Assembly: GCA_029288775.1 (NCBI GenBank)
Contig: JARIGQ010000009.1
Coordinates: 1 to 37,361 of the forward strand
DNA from: Candidatus Nomurabacteria bacterium
GTDB lineage: Bacteria; Patescibacteriota; Minisyncoccia; Phycocordibacterales; UBA5272
DNA: 37,361 nucleotides
Reading direction: 5' to 3'
Under the pieces are notes generated by a model, which was given only the letters and a program-made list of their open reading frames with translations, did not search any database and was not told the DNA's origin. Below, one piece after another: positions 18,937 through 27,872 of this stretch. A program made the translations under genes and the position numbers. The first letter of the stretch is position 1. The number at the start of each line of letters is the position of its first letter.

Positions 18937-19569
18937 ACAGTATTCCCATAGTTTGTCTATATCTTTTTCTTGTTCCCAAAAAGTAAGTATTTTCTGTCGA
19001 AGCTCTTGATGGTGATCATACCCTCTGTCTATAACATTTTTTGGCAAAATATCTTTGCATTCTACATTGAGTAACACAGTTAAGGATTCCTTAATGTCAT
19101 TATATTTTTGTTTCCCCAACCTGTCTTCCCACTCTTTTCCAAATCTCTGCCAGGTATAAAAGTGCCACAATTCATGCATTGCTGTTTTGGTTGAAGAATA
19201 TGCTGACGTTGAAACAAAAAACATGCGTTCTTCAACGCTGTAAGGACATCTGTCGTTGATGGTTAAATATGCTGAAACATCATAAGATAACTTTGTTTTA
19301 AAAGTTTTTTCTGCTCGAGTTTGATATTCAGAAGCAACCATATCCCACTCCTTCTGATACTTTTGTTGGTATGCGTCTATATCTATGTTGTTAGTGTGGG
19401 TATAGATTTCTATGAATGCATCGGTGTTGTCGCTAGACGGGTCTTCTCCATATCTTGTAGTAAGTTCTTCATATACTTTAGTGGGATAAGGCATATTTCT
19501 TGAGGTCTTACCAAATGTAAGAATGCACCCTATATCATGCTGCCTGTCATAAGTGAAAGTAAGTTTCAT
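18925..19569 (-). CDS. Putative zinc metallopeptidase-like hypothetical (HELWH)
   Basis: 214-aa ORF; HExxH motif in STKTAMHELWHFYTWQRFG, downstream Glu in NDIKESLTVLLN. Confidence 0.65.
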   Translation of the reverse strand: MKLTFTYDRQHDIGCILTFGKTSRNMPYPTKVYEELTTRYGEDPSSDNTDAFIEIYTHTNNIDIDAYQQKYQKEWDMVASEYQTRAEKTFKTKLSYDVSAYLTINDRCPYSVEERMFFVSTSAYSSTKTAMHELWHFYTWQRFGKEWEDRLGKQKYNDIKESLTVLLNVECKDILPKNVIDRGYDHHQELRQKILTFWEQEKDIDKLWEYCVQQ

Positions 19570-19596
19570 AAGGTAAGTATATACTTATTGAAGTTA

Positions 19597-21153
19597 TTAC
19601 AATCTATTTTCGTATAGTTTTGGTCTGTATTGAAACGCTTCCAAAATATCAGATTCCCCTATCTCTTTTGCTTCGCGAAGGTCAGCAATAGTGCGCGCAA
19701 GTCGAAGCACACGATGATATGCTCGCGGAGAAAGTGCGTACGTGGTTGCTAATTTCTTCATAAGATCGGTACAGGCTTCGTTTAGTGTGATATAGGCATC
19801 TACATCTTTAGCTTTCATATCTTTGTTTTTACGAAGCCTCGTATTACCCAGACTTTCGAAACGAGTGGTTGCAAACTTCCTCGCCTTCTTCACTTTTTCA
19901 CTAATTGATTCACTTTCCTCTCCAATGCGTGCAGCAGAAAGCGTGTCATAGTCGATATGTTGTACTGGTACCCAAATATCAATACGATCCATAATTGGCC
20001 CGGAAAGCTTGCGTGCATACCGATCGATGTCCGAGGGTTTGCATATGCAGCGCTTTAATTTGCTCCCCATAAATCCGCATGGGCAAGGATTCATCGATGC
20101 AATAAGTGTACAGGAAGCCGGAAAGTAAAACGTACCTTTGGCGCGCGAGACGGAAATGAAACCTTCTTCAAGCGGTTCACGTAAGCTTTCGATTACTTTT
20201 TTGTCGAACTCTGGAAATTCATCCAAGAAAAGAACACCATGATGAGCCAATGTAACTTCTCCCGGGCGTGGGTTTGCTCCTCCCCCAACCAGAGAAACAT
20301 ACGATGAAGTATGATGCGGGCTGCGAAACGGCGGATGAGTAATAAGTCCGCTCTTTGGGTGTGTAACGGAATGAATGCGTGTTACTTCGAGTGCTTCCTC
20401 ATGGGAAAGCGGAGGTAAAATGCCGGTGAAAGCGCGAGCAAGCATGGTCTTTCCCGTTCCAGGTGGTCCATAGAGAGCAATGTTATGCCCTCCGGACGCA
20501 GCAATGAGAAGTGCTCGCTTGGCTGTTTCTTGACCGCGTATATCTTTGAAATCCAAATAGGAATCTGGCCGCACATAAATAATGTCTGCGTGCGGTGTAG
20601 GGGTAATTTCCAATACTTCGTGTACACCTTCGATCACACCGCCTAAATGAAGCACGAGTTCTTTAAGGTTTTTGCAGCCATATACAGTAAGTCCATCCAC
20701 AAGTGCCGCTTCTTCTTTGTTTGCATGGGGTACATACAACGCGCGAGCACCCTCTTTTTTGGCGCGTTCGGCAATTGAGAGTACTCCCATCATAGGGAGA
20801 ATGTCTCCGGTAAGTGATAGTTCTCCTACAAACCATCCCACGTCTTCTGCGCACTCAAGTTGTTTTGAAGCAAGGAGATAGGTAAGTGCTACGGGTACAT
20901 CAAAGTGTGAGCCTTCCTTCTTTTGATTGGCAGGAGAAAGCGATACAGTTACTTTATGATTTTCTGTTTTTGGATTGCGTAACCCGGTATTGCGTAAAGC
21001 GGCGATGACTCGATCTTTGCTTTCGTCGATTGCTTTATCGGGAAGTCCAACAATTGAAAAGCTATAGAGTCCATGTTGAACATCAACTTCTACCGTTACG
21101 GGTTCGGCGTCGAGTCCGACAATATGCGCGCTCTTTATTGTTGCAACACTCAT
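19597..21153 (-). CDS. comM: YifB/ComM family Mg-chelatase-like AAA+ ATPase
   Basis: 518-aa ORF; GPPGTGKTMLARAFTGILPPL, GEVTLAHHGVLFLDEFPEF, SCTLIASMNPCPCGFMG. Confidence 0.95.
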   Translation of the reverse strand: MSVATIKSAHIVGLDAEPVTVEVDVQHGLYSFSIVGLPDKAIDESKDRVIAALRNTGLRNPKTENHKVTVSLSPANQKKEGSHFDVPVALTYLLASKQLECAEDVGWFVGELSLTGDILPMMGVLSIAERAKKEGARALYVPHANKEEAALVDGLTVYGCKNLKELVLHLGGVIEGVHEVLEITPTPHADIIYVRPDSYLDFKDIRGQETAKRALLIAASGGHNIALYGPPGTGKTMLARAFTGILPPLSHEEALEVTRIHSVTHPKSGLITHPPFRSPHHTSSYVSLVGGGANPRPGEVTLAHHGVLFLDEFPEFDKKVIESLREPLEEGFISVSRAKGTFYFPASCTLIASMNPCPCGFMGSKLKRCICKPSDIDRYARKLSGPIMDRIDIWVPVQHIDYDTLSAARIGEESESISEKVKKARKFATTRFESLGNTRLRKNKDMKAKDVDAYITLNEACTDLMKKLATTYALSPRAYHRVLRLARTIADLREAKEIGESDILEAFQYRPKLYENRL

Positions 21154-21782
21154 GGGGAGATAATGCCTTTCATGGAAAGGATACCTTGGGTAGAAGAGGA
21201 AATAAGTAACAGGGTGTCATTTACGAATGCGTACACAAGTGTGCTTGATCCGGAGACTCCCACTCGCATATTTTGGTTGGAAAGCGTTACGTCATTCCAT
21301 ACAAACGGAGAAGTTGTTGTGCTTGTATCGCGCGGAGATCCAACAGCTTGCGCCAATTCATCGGCAAACGCACTTTCATTTTTGAGCATGTAGGCAAATA
21401 CTTCGGAATACTTGGTAAGTTCAACGGAATAGCCATAGCCATTTTTGGAGAGAGATCCGACACTGTCACCTATTGCTTGCGCAAGGGTTGGAGAAAGCGC
21501 TTGAAGTGCTTTTTGAGCTTGGGAAGTGTTGCGCTCTGAACCTTGCTCTACAGGAACAACTTGAGGGGTTTGATTGTAATAATAGACCAGCCCTCCGATT
21601 GCAACGAGAATGATAATGACAAAAAAGATGCCAATAACAATAAGTAGGCGCAGGTACGTTGCGTGTGGAGGTATATTGCCGACGTCATTGCCTGCCGATG
21701 CAATATCCGTAAAGCTCGCCTCTTTGTGTTTTATTTCTTCGGCAATGTCGTGCTCGAAAGTATCTACGTTTGCTACTGCCAT
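21150..21782 (-). CDS. Hypothetical single-TM protein
   Basis: 210-aa ORF; TM LLIVIGIFFVIIILVAIGGLVYYY; overlaps comM start by 4 nt. Confidence 0.7.
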   Translation of the reverse strand: MAVANVDTFEHDIAEEIKHKEASFTDIASAGNDVGNIPPHATYLRLLIVIGIFFVIIILVAIGGLVYYYNQTPQVVPVEQGSERNTSQAQKALQALSPTLAQAIGDSVGSLSKNGYGYSVELTKYSEVFAYMLKNESAFADELAQAVGSPRDTSTTTSPFVWNDVTLSNQNMRVGVSGSSTLVYAFVNDTLLLISSSTQGILSMKGIISP

Positions 21783-21802
21783 TACTTACAAGTGTAGCAA
21801 AT

Positions 21803-21838
21803 AAGAAACCGGAACGATGTGCATCGTTCCGGTTTCTT
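21803..21838. terminator. Intrinsic terminator downstream of the NYN gene
   Basis: AAGAAACCGGAACGATG-TG-CATCGTTCCGGTTTCTT, 17-bp perfect stem. Confidence 0.85.
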
Positions 21839-21841
21839 GCT

Positions 21842-22468
21842 TTAGTTTATGGTGGTGTCCTCTTCAGGAGAGAAGATGCCGAGGGCGTCATCAGAAAATT
21901 CGGTGATGTTCTTTTTTTGCGAAGGTCGTCGTACGGTTTTCTTGGCACTTCGGCGTACACGATAGCCGATGAGGAATTTCTCCGGATGATCGCACATGTC
22001 GATAAAGTCTTCACACGCTTCTTTGAGTTTGGAAGAGGAAGAGCGGCCAAATGAAATCACTTCCACCTGCACGCCGTGATGTTCCTTGAGGAAGTTCACA
22101 AGCGGTACGAAGTCTCCATCCCCTGTCGCTAAAATGATGGTATCTACTTTTGGCGCAAGACGAATTGCGTCTACCGCAAGTCCCACATCCCAATCGGCTT
22201 TCTTCGCTCCCCCATAAAAGATCTGAAGATCTTTTGTTTTGGTTTCGATACCAAGCTTGGTAAGCGCTTCAAAGAAGTTGGTCTCATCCCCTGCTTCGGT
22301 TGTAATAACGTATGCAAGTGCACGAATCAGTTTGCGAGCCCCTACGGACTCTTTCATAACTGCACCGAAGTTTACTTTTGTGTTATAAAGATTTTTTGCA
22401 CTGTGGTATAGATTTTGAGTATCTATAAATACTGCGACGCGCTGGTCGCTATGTTTGATAACTGCCAT
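21842..22468 (-). CDS. NYN/LabA (DUF88)-family PIN-like nuclease
   Basis: 208-aa ORF; RVAVFIDTQNLYHSAKNLY, DVGLAVDAIRLA, DTIILATGDGDFVPLVNFLKEHHGVQVEV. Confidence 0.88.
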   Translation of the reverse strand: MAVIKHSDQRVAVFIDTQNLYHSAKNLYNTKVNFGAVMKESVGARKLIRALAYVITTEAGDETNFFEALTKLGIETKTKDLQIFYGGAKKADWDVGLAVDAIRLAPKVDTIILATGDGDFVPLVNFLKEHHGVQVEVISFGRSSSSKLKEACEDFIDMCDHPEKFLIGYRVRRSAKKTVRRPSQKKNITEFSDDALGIFSPEEDTTIN

Positions 22469-22480
22469 ATATGAATAGCT

Positions 22481-22508
22481 GGTAGCTTATAGTCGATAGC
22501 TAATAGTC
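22481..22508. repeat. Two tandem imperfect 14-bp direct repeats
   Basis: GGTAGCTTATAGTC / GATAGCTAATAGTC (12 of 14 identical), partial third copy just before (GAATAGCT). Confidence 0.6.
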
Positions 22509-22593
22509 TTAACTAAAAATACAAACAAACCAATGACTTAAATATTAAAAATGAGTAACCCTAGTCAGTCTACTATGTGCTCTACGAAAGGCG

Positions 22594-22619
22594 AAGCGCC
22601 GCACGTGAGTGCGGCGCTT
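22594..22619 (-). promoter_or_regulatory. 11-bp hairpin downstream of rpsO, no strong T-tract
   Basis: AAGCGCCGCAC-GTGA-GTGCGGCGCTT. Confidence 0.55.
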
Positions 22620-22629
22620 ACTGAGGGGA

Positions 22630-22893
22630 TTACTTGAGTCCGAGCTTTGAAACGAGTGTGCTGTAACGCTTCTTGTTCGTTGCTTCGAGGTACTTAAGAT
22701 GAGCCCTGCGATCAGCAACCATCTGAATGAGTCCACGTCGAGAATGATTATCCTTCTTGTGAACCTTGAGGTGATTGGTGAGTTCCGCGATTTTTTTGGT
22801 CAAAAGCGAGATCTGAACATCGGCAGAACCGGTGTCTTTCTCATGAATTTGAACATTTTTGATGGCGGTAGCCTTTTTTCGTGCAGTAAGCAT
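22630..22893 (-). CDS. rpsO: 30S ribosomal protein S15
   Basis: 87-aa ORF; DTGSADVQISLLTKKIAELTNHLKVHKKDNHSRRGLIQMVADRRAHLKYL. Confidence 0.97.
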   Translation of the reverse strand: MLTARKKATAIKNVQIHEKDTGSADVQISLLTKKIAELTNHLKVHKKDNHSRRGLIQMVADRRAHLKYLEATNKKRYSTLVSKLGLK

Positions 22894-23017
22894 ACTTGAT
22901 TAACTAGTGGAAGTATTGTATCACATATATCCAAAAAAAGCAAGCCCCTCCCGTCCTTACGCAATAAGCTTTTTCTTCTCCCCAGCGATATTGTGCGACA
23001 TTGGCTATACTGGATAC

Positions 23018-23962
23018 ATGCAAAGTTTAGAGTCGCTTAAAGCGGAATATCTTCAATATATAGAAATAGAAAAAGGCCGCTCGGCGCTTACGGTACGCAA
23101 TTATGATCATTACCTTACCCGTTTCTTACAGTTTGCTAAGGTCTCCTCCCCTGCCGATATCACTGAAAGCATGATGCGCGAATACCGCGTGTATCTCAAT
23201 CGCCATCCAGCGCGCGAAGCCAAGAAAGGTCAAGCGCAGGAAACATTGGACAAGAAGACTCAAAACTATCACCTCATTGCCTTGCGTGCATTTTTTAAAT
23301 ACATCAGAAAGCGGGGTATGCAAGGCTATGATCCAGAACGCATCGAACTTGCCAAAGTACAACAACGAGAACTCGATCTCATTTCTGAAAAGGAATTGGA
23401 GAATCTTTTAAGTGCGCCGGATCTGTCTACCATTAACGGTCTTCGTGACAAAGCTATTTTGGAATTGTTTTTTTCTACAGGTCTTCGTGTGTCTGAGCTC
23501 TGTTCGCTTGATCGCGACACTGACTTACGTTCGGGAGAAATATCTGTGCGTGGAAAAGGAGGAAAAATCCGGGTGGTATTTGTTTCGGGTTCGGCAGCTA
23601 TTGCGGTGAAAAAATATTTGGAGCATCGTGTAGATATTGATGAAGCGATGTTTGTGGATCACTCCCCTCGTGCACATGCCAGAATGGTGAAAGAAGAATC
23701 TATTCGTCTTACTCCGCGCTCTGTAGAACGCATTGTAGAAAAGTATGCGACGCTTGCCGGCATTGCCAAGAAGTGTACGCCGCACGTGATACGCCACTCC
23801 TTTGCAACAGATCTTTTGTACAACGGCGCGGATCTGCGCACGGTACAAATGATGCTGGGACATGCTTCCATTTCTACGACACAGATTTATACCAATGTGA
23901 CTAATAAATTCCTTCGTGATCAATTCGAGAAGTTTCATTCGAAGCGTGGGAAGAAAGAGTAG
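23018..23962 (+). CDS. xerC: Tyrosine recombinase XerC/XerD-like
   Basis: Catalytic motifs STGLRVSELCSL, HVIRHSFATDLL, LGHASISTTQIYTNV. ATG at 23018 preferred over the longer ORF start at 22907. Confidence 0.92.
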   Translation: MQSLESLKAEYLQYIEIEKGRSALTVRNYDHYLTRFLQFAKVSSPADITESMMREYRVYLNRHPAREAKKGQAQETLDKKTQNYHLIALRAFFKYIRKRGMQGYDPERIELAKVQQRELDLISEKELENLLSAPDLSTINGLRDKAILELFFSTGLRVSELCSLDRDTDLRSGEISVRGKGGKIRVVFVSGSAAIAVKKYLEHRVDIDEAMFVDHSPRAHARMVKEESIRLTPRSVERIVEKYATLAGIAKKCTPHVIRHSFATDLLYNGADLRTVQMMLGHASISTTQIYTNVTNKFLRDQFEKFHSKRGKKE

Positions 23963-23968
23963 GAGTAG

Positions 23969-23997
23969 TTGACATTAATATATTTTTATAGTAATGT
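23969..23997 (+). promoter_or_regulatory. Sigma70-type promoter for hfq
   Basis: TTGACA - 17 nt - TAATGT. Confidence 0.75.
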
Positions 23998-24057
23998 GCA
24001 ATTTAGCAAAGGCAATCCCGCCAAAGCCAACTGTTCTCTTTTGAAAGGATAAGGCCC

Positions 24058-24324
24058 ATGAGCAACAAAGGCCAGCTCCTGCAGGACCCGTTCCTGAACA
24101 CGCTCCGTCGTGAGCATGTGCCCGTCTCCATTTACCTGGTCAACGGCATCAAGCTGCAGGGGCAGATCGAGAGCTTCGACCAGTACGTGGTGCTGCTCAA
24201 GAACACGGTGACGCAGATGGTGTACAAGCACGCCATCTCGACCATCGTGCCGGGTCGGGCTGTGAACTTCACCGCAGTGGTGGAGGGTTCGGAGAAAGGC
24301 AGAGCTACTGAACTCCATTCTTAA
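24058..24324 (+). CDS. hfq: RNA chaperone Hfq
   Basis: 88 aa; [71 protein letters not shown] contains Sm1 and Sm2 ([10 protein letters not shown]) of proteobacterial-type Hfq. Confidence 0.98.
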   Translation: MSNKGQLLQDPFLNTLRREHVPVSIYLVNGIKLQGQIESFDQYVVLLKNTVTQMVYKHAISTIVPGRAVNFTAVVEGSEKGRATELHS

Positions 24325-24342
24325 AAGTACAAACCCTTTCCG

Positions 24343-24366
24343 AAAGCGCGCCGCAAGGCGCGCTTT
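24343..24366 (+). terminator. Intrinsic terminator of hfq
   Basis: AAAGCGCGCC-GCAA-GGCGCGCTTT followed by TTCTTTATTT. Confidence 0.9.
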
Positions 24367-24419
24367 TTCTTTATTTAATCGACAAAGCTTCTCAGAAAGG
24401 CGTTTGCTATACTTTTCTT

Positions 24420-25190
24420 ATGAAAATCATTTCGTGGAATGTAAACGGCATTCGAGCATGCCACAAAAAAGGTGCTTTTGATGAACTCCTTAAGCTCAAA
24501 GCAGACATCATTGGTATTCAAGAAACAAAATCTACACCTGACCAATTAAGCGATGCTATCAAATCTCCTCCTGGGTATACCGCTTATTTTGACTCTGCAA
24601 AGGAACGCAAGGGATACTCTGGGGTTGCGGTGTATACAAAGATTCCACCTGTGCATGTTGAATATGGTTTGGGTCAAGATGCTTACGATACTGAAGGCAG
24701 ATGTCTTACGCTTCACTTCGAAGACTTTGCATTAGTTAATTGTTATTTTCCAAACGGTGGACGCGATGAAGAGCATTTCCAGTACAAGCTTCGTTATTAC
24801 GATGAGTTTCTCAAGCATGTTAAGAAACTTGAGAAGAAGTATGGCAAAGTGATTTTCTGCGGTGATATGAATGTAGCTCATGCGCCAATTGATCTTGCTC
24901 GCCCTAAAGAGAATGCAAATTCTATTGGTTTTCTTCCTGTTGAGCGCGCGTGGGTAGATCGCGTGCAGGAAGCAGGATTTATTGATACCTTTCGTGCGCT
25001 CCACCCTGATACGGTGAAATATTCATGGTGGGATATGAAAACGGGATCACGTGATCGCAATGTCGGGTGGAGAATCGATTACTTTTTTGTTAATGAAGAG
25101 TTGTTTTCCTTTGTAAAGAAATCCGACATTTTAACTGATGTATACGGGAGCGACCACGCGCCGATTGTACTTGCAATTGATATGGAATAA
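24420..25190 (+). CDS. xthA: Exodeoxyribonuclease III
   Basis: 256-aa ORF; MKIISWNVNGIRA, DIIGIQETK, VIFCGDMNVAH, GSDHAPIVL. Confidence 0.96.
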   Translation: MKIISWNVNGIRACHKKGAFDELLKLKADIIGIQETKSTPDQLSDAIKSPPGYTAYFDSAKERKGYSGVAVYTKIPPVHVEYGLGQDAYDTEGRCLTLHFEDFALVNCYFPNGGRDEEHFQYKLRYYDEFLKHVKKLEKKYGKVIFCGDMNVAHAPIDLARPKENANSIGFLPVERAWVDRVQEAGFIDTFRALHPDTVKYSWWDMKTGSRDRNVGWRIDYFFVNEELFSFVKKSDILTDVYGSDHAPIVLAIDME

Positions 25191-25228
25191 ATAAAATCGG
25201 ACTTTATGCAAGTCCGATTTTATTTATT
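25186..25228. terminator. Bidirectional terminator, 19-bp perfect stem
   Basis: AATAAATAAAATCGGACTT-TATGC-AAGTCCGATTTTATTTATT; contains the xthA stop codon and the first two bases of the convergent stop. Confidence 0.9.
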
Positions 25229-25787
25229 ATTTATTGTCGCCTATCTTAAGGAGAGATTTTAAGATGTTGAATTGACCAAGCAATGTGTCTTTGAAGGATT
25301 TATTATCTCCTTTGTCGGATATGTCAGCTTTAAGGGATGCTCTCATTGGGGTGCTGGTTCCTTTCTTAACCTGATTGCTCAAATCGCGGCACGCGCTTGT
25401 GTTGGATTCAAATTGATTCCAGGCGTCTTTGCGGGCAGAAGTAAGAGTATCTTGAGCTTGCTGCACGGCTGTTTTATAGGCTTCAACAGCGTTTTCAATT
25501 GCGTCTTTCTTTAAGTTATCATCAAGTGCGACTGCTTTCTTTTCCGCATCTTTACGAGCATCAAGCGCAACGGCCATCGCGTTATTGTATGCTGTACGAG
25601 CGCTTCCAATTGCTGAATCTCGAATATCAATTGCTGATTGGGCACATTGGGTCATGAGCTGGGCCGGTGTTGCCGTTCCAATTGCCCCAGCCACGGTGGT
25701 GGTTGCACTCACTGCTGTTTCAGCGCTTGCAAAAAGCGGCATTGCAAGCAGCGAAAGCGTGGTCAGGAATAATGTGGTTCGTTTCAT
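25227..25787 (-). CDS. Secreted helical hypothetical protein
   Basis: 186-aa ORF; signal peptide MKRTTLFLTTLSLLAMPLFASAE; Ala/Lys/Asp-rich helical region. Confidence 0.75.
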   Translation of the reverse strand: MKRTTLFLTTLSLLAMPLFASAETAVSATTTVAGAIGTATPAQLMTQCAQSAIDIRDSAIGSARTAYNNAMAVALDARKDAEKKAVALDDNLKKDAIENAVEAYKTAVQQAQDTLTSARKDAWNQFESNTSACRDLSNQVKKGTSTPMRASLKADISDKGDNKSFKDTLLGQFNILKSLLKIGDNK

Positions 25788-25829
25788 AAGTATCGTGTAG
25801 GTCCTTGTGGTCAGTATAGACTGCAGCCC

Positions 25830-26171
25830 CTATAATGTATAGTCATTCTGCATCATTTCTGCATCCTCTTGGTTAATGTTTTGTTCGAATTGGTCGACTT
25901 GCTGGTCTACCGCATAGAAGGGGTTCTGGGCCATTTCTGGTTTCTCAAGCGTCGGCATAATTGCTAACGCAATGAGAAAGACCGATGCAAGTTGGACCAC
26001 AGCGAGCCATCTATAGGGGGAGCGTATCGCGCGCCTGTCTTGTAGTTCAGTTTCTTTTATCTCTGGTATTTGATTAAGAATATATACAAGCGTATCTTTA
26101 GACGGCGACACGGTCTCCTTATACATAGCAAGCGCTCGTTCTTCTATTGTAAGAGTTTTTTTAGTGCTCAT
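25830..26171 (-). CDS. Single-TM protein, possible anti-sigma factor
   Basis: 113-aa ORF overlapping the sigma gene end by 11 nt; TM WLAVVQLASVFLIALAIM. Confidence 0.6.
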   Translation of the reverse strand: MSTKKTLTIEERALAMYKETVSPSKDTLVYILNQIPEIKETELQDRRAIRSPYRWLAVVQLASVFLIALAIMPTLEKPEMAQNPFYAVDQQVDQFEQNINQEDAEMMQNDYTL

Positions 26172-26754
26172 AGAGATGACGAGTGAGTGCTCGTAGTTTT
26201 TTTAGTGCACGCTCCTTAATCTTTCGTACAGTTGCTTCTTCTTTGCGAAGTACTTCTCCGATTTCTCGATGGCTTAAATCACCATAGTAATGCATACGGA
26301 GAACTTCTTCTTCGTCGGAAGTTAAAGACGGAAGATAGGAGTCGATTCTGTCAGCTAATAGCTTGAGGTGGGTTTCCTCAAGAATGTTTACAGAATCGTC
26401 TTCGGTCGTTTCAAAGAGGGTTTCGTCGAAAGGCACGGGAGCCTTTTTCTCTCCGTGATTGATAAGGAGGTGTTTGGCAATGGTAAAGAGGTATGCAAGC
26501 GGACTTTTATTGGGCTCATATCCGGGGAGAGCCTGAAAGAATCGCAAAAAGCTTTGCTGGCACACATCATTGGCAAGTTCCTTATCTTTACATCTGGAAA
26601 GGACGTATCTATACAGTGGGGTGTAAAGCGTCGTGTATACCTGGGCAAATGCCTCAGTATTTCCTCCTTTTGCCGAAAGAATCAGACTTCGGAGGTCTTC
26701 CGCATTTTCCCCCACATTATCTATAACCGGCTCGTTTGGATTCTGTGACAGCAT
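26161..26754 (-). CDS. ECF-type RNA polymerase sigma factor
   Basis: 197-aa ORF; region 2 ELANDVCQQSFLRFFQALPGYEPNKSPLAYLFTIAKHLLINH; region 4 LTSDEEEVLRMHYYGDLSHREIGEVLRKEEATVRKIKERALKKLR. Confidence 0.9.
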   Translation of the reverse strand: MLSQNPNEPVIDNVGENAEDLRSLILSAKGGNTEAFAQVYTTLYTPLYRYVLSRCKDKELANDVCQQSFLRFFQALPGYEPNKSPLAYLFTIAKHLLINHGEKKAPVPFDETLFETTEDDSVNILEETHLKLLADRIDSYLPSLTSDEEEVLRMHYYGDLSHREIGEVLRKEEATVRKIKERALKKLRALTRHLYEH

Positions 26755-27868
26755 GTATCCCGGGTAGTGTACCAGATGCTAAAAAATCGAGCATCGCTCC
26801 GCCCCCTAAAGATACGAAGGTAAATTCCTGAAGGAGTTTTAAGGAATGCGCTACGGCTACTGTGTCCCCGCCTCCAATATAAGTTTGGCCTTTGGTATGA
26901 GCCATAGAACCCAGCACTTCTTCTGTCCCTTTAAGCCATCCTTTTTCATAGAGACCAAGTGGGCCATTTGCAATGATGGTTTTGGACTCGTCTATTTTTT
27001 GCTGAAGCAGCGTCGCTGTTTGGGGTCCGCAGTCCATCACTTTTCCATCCTTTGGTATTGCGGTAGAGAGAACAGTATTTCCATTTTCAAGCGTTACATC
27101 AATCGGGGTCATAAGGAGCGGATGGTTGAGAAATCGTTCCGAAAGCGGTGTTGTTCCATCAAAGAGACTTTGCCCGATTTCAATTCCTTTTGCTTTCCAT
27201 ATATCATGAACCATAGCGCCACCTACAAAGACAGTCACTCCTTTGTCTAAGTAGTTTTGGATAAGATTGAGCTTGGTTTTAATTTTAGCTCCACCAATGA
27301 TAAGCAGGGCCGGCTTTTCTGGACTAAGCGCAGAAGTCAGATGTTCAAGTTCACGCATAAGAAGTGGTCCAAAATAAGAAAGGGTATAGTTTGGAACACC
27401 TGCGACACTTGCATGTTCCCGGTGTGAAACTGAAAAGGCATTGTTAACGTACACATCTCCTAACGTAGCAAATCCTCGCGCCAGTGAGGGAAGATTGTCC
27501 TCTTCCCCTTTCCAGAGGCGCACATTTTCAAGGAGCATGCCGTCCCCTTCTTTAAGCTCACGGGTTACCTTCTCCAGTTCCTCCAAATCAAGACTGGGAG
27601 TAAAAGTAATGAAAGGAAGATGTTGTTTGATATACGTTGCAATAGGTGACACACTTTCTCCTTTGTCACCAAAGTGCGTCATAAGTACCATCTTGGCTCC
27701 TGCAAACGAAAGTTTTTTTAGAAAATCAAAGGTAACATCTGCGCGACTCGTATCGGAGATCTCACCCTTTTCATTTACGGGCATATTCCAATCCACGCGG
27801 ATAAGAACCCTTTTTCCTTTAAGGGCAGCATAATCTGTTAATGCGCATGTTTTCCAGTTTTCTTCCAT
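26717..27868 (-). CDS. pgk: Phosphoglycerate kinase
   Basis: KRVLIRVDWNMPVNEKGEI, VNNAFSVSHREHASVAG, FVSLGGGAMLDFLASGTLPGI. ATG at 27868 (MEENWKT) preferred over the ORF start at 27931. Confidence 0.95.
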   Translation of the reverse strand: MEENWKTCALTDYAALKGKRVLIRVDWNMPVNEKGEISDTSRADVTFDFLKKLSFAGAKMVLMTHFGDKGESVSPIATYIKQHLPFITFTPSLDLEELEKVTRELKEGDGMLLENVRLWKGEEDNLPSLARGFATLGDVYVNNAFSVSHREHASVAGVPNYTLSYFGPLLMRELEHLTSALSPEKPALLIIGGAKIKTKLNLIQNYLDKGVTVFVGGAMVHDIWKAKGIEIGQSLFDGTTPLSERFLNHPLLMTPIDVTLENGNTVLSTAIPKDGKVMDCGPQTATLLQQKIDESKTIIANGPLGLYEKGWLKGTEEVLGSMAHTKGQTYIGGGDTVAVAHSLKLLQEFTFVSLGGGAMLDFLASGTLPGIHAVTESKRAGYR

Positions 27869-27872
27869 AATA

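Noticed and set aside
23018-23962. XerC/D-like recombinase as the integrase of a mobile element carrying hfq
   Set aside because: Looks like a housekeeping Xer protein; no att-like direct repeats or other mobile-element genes seen around it.
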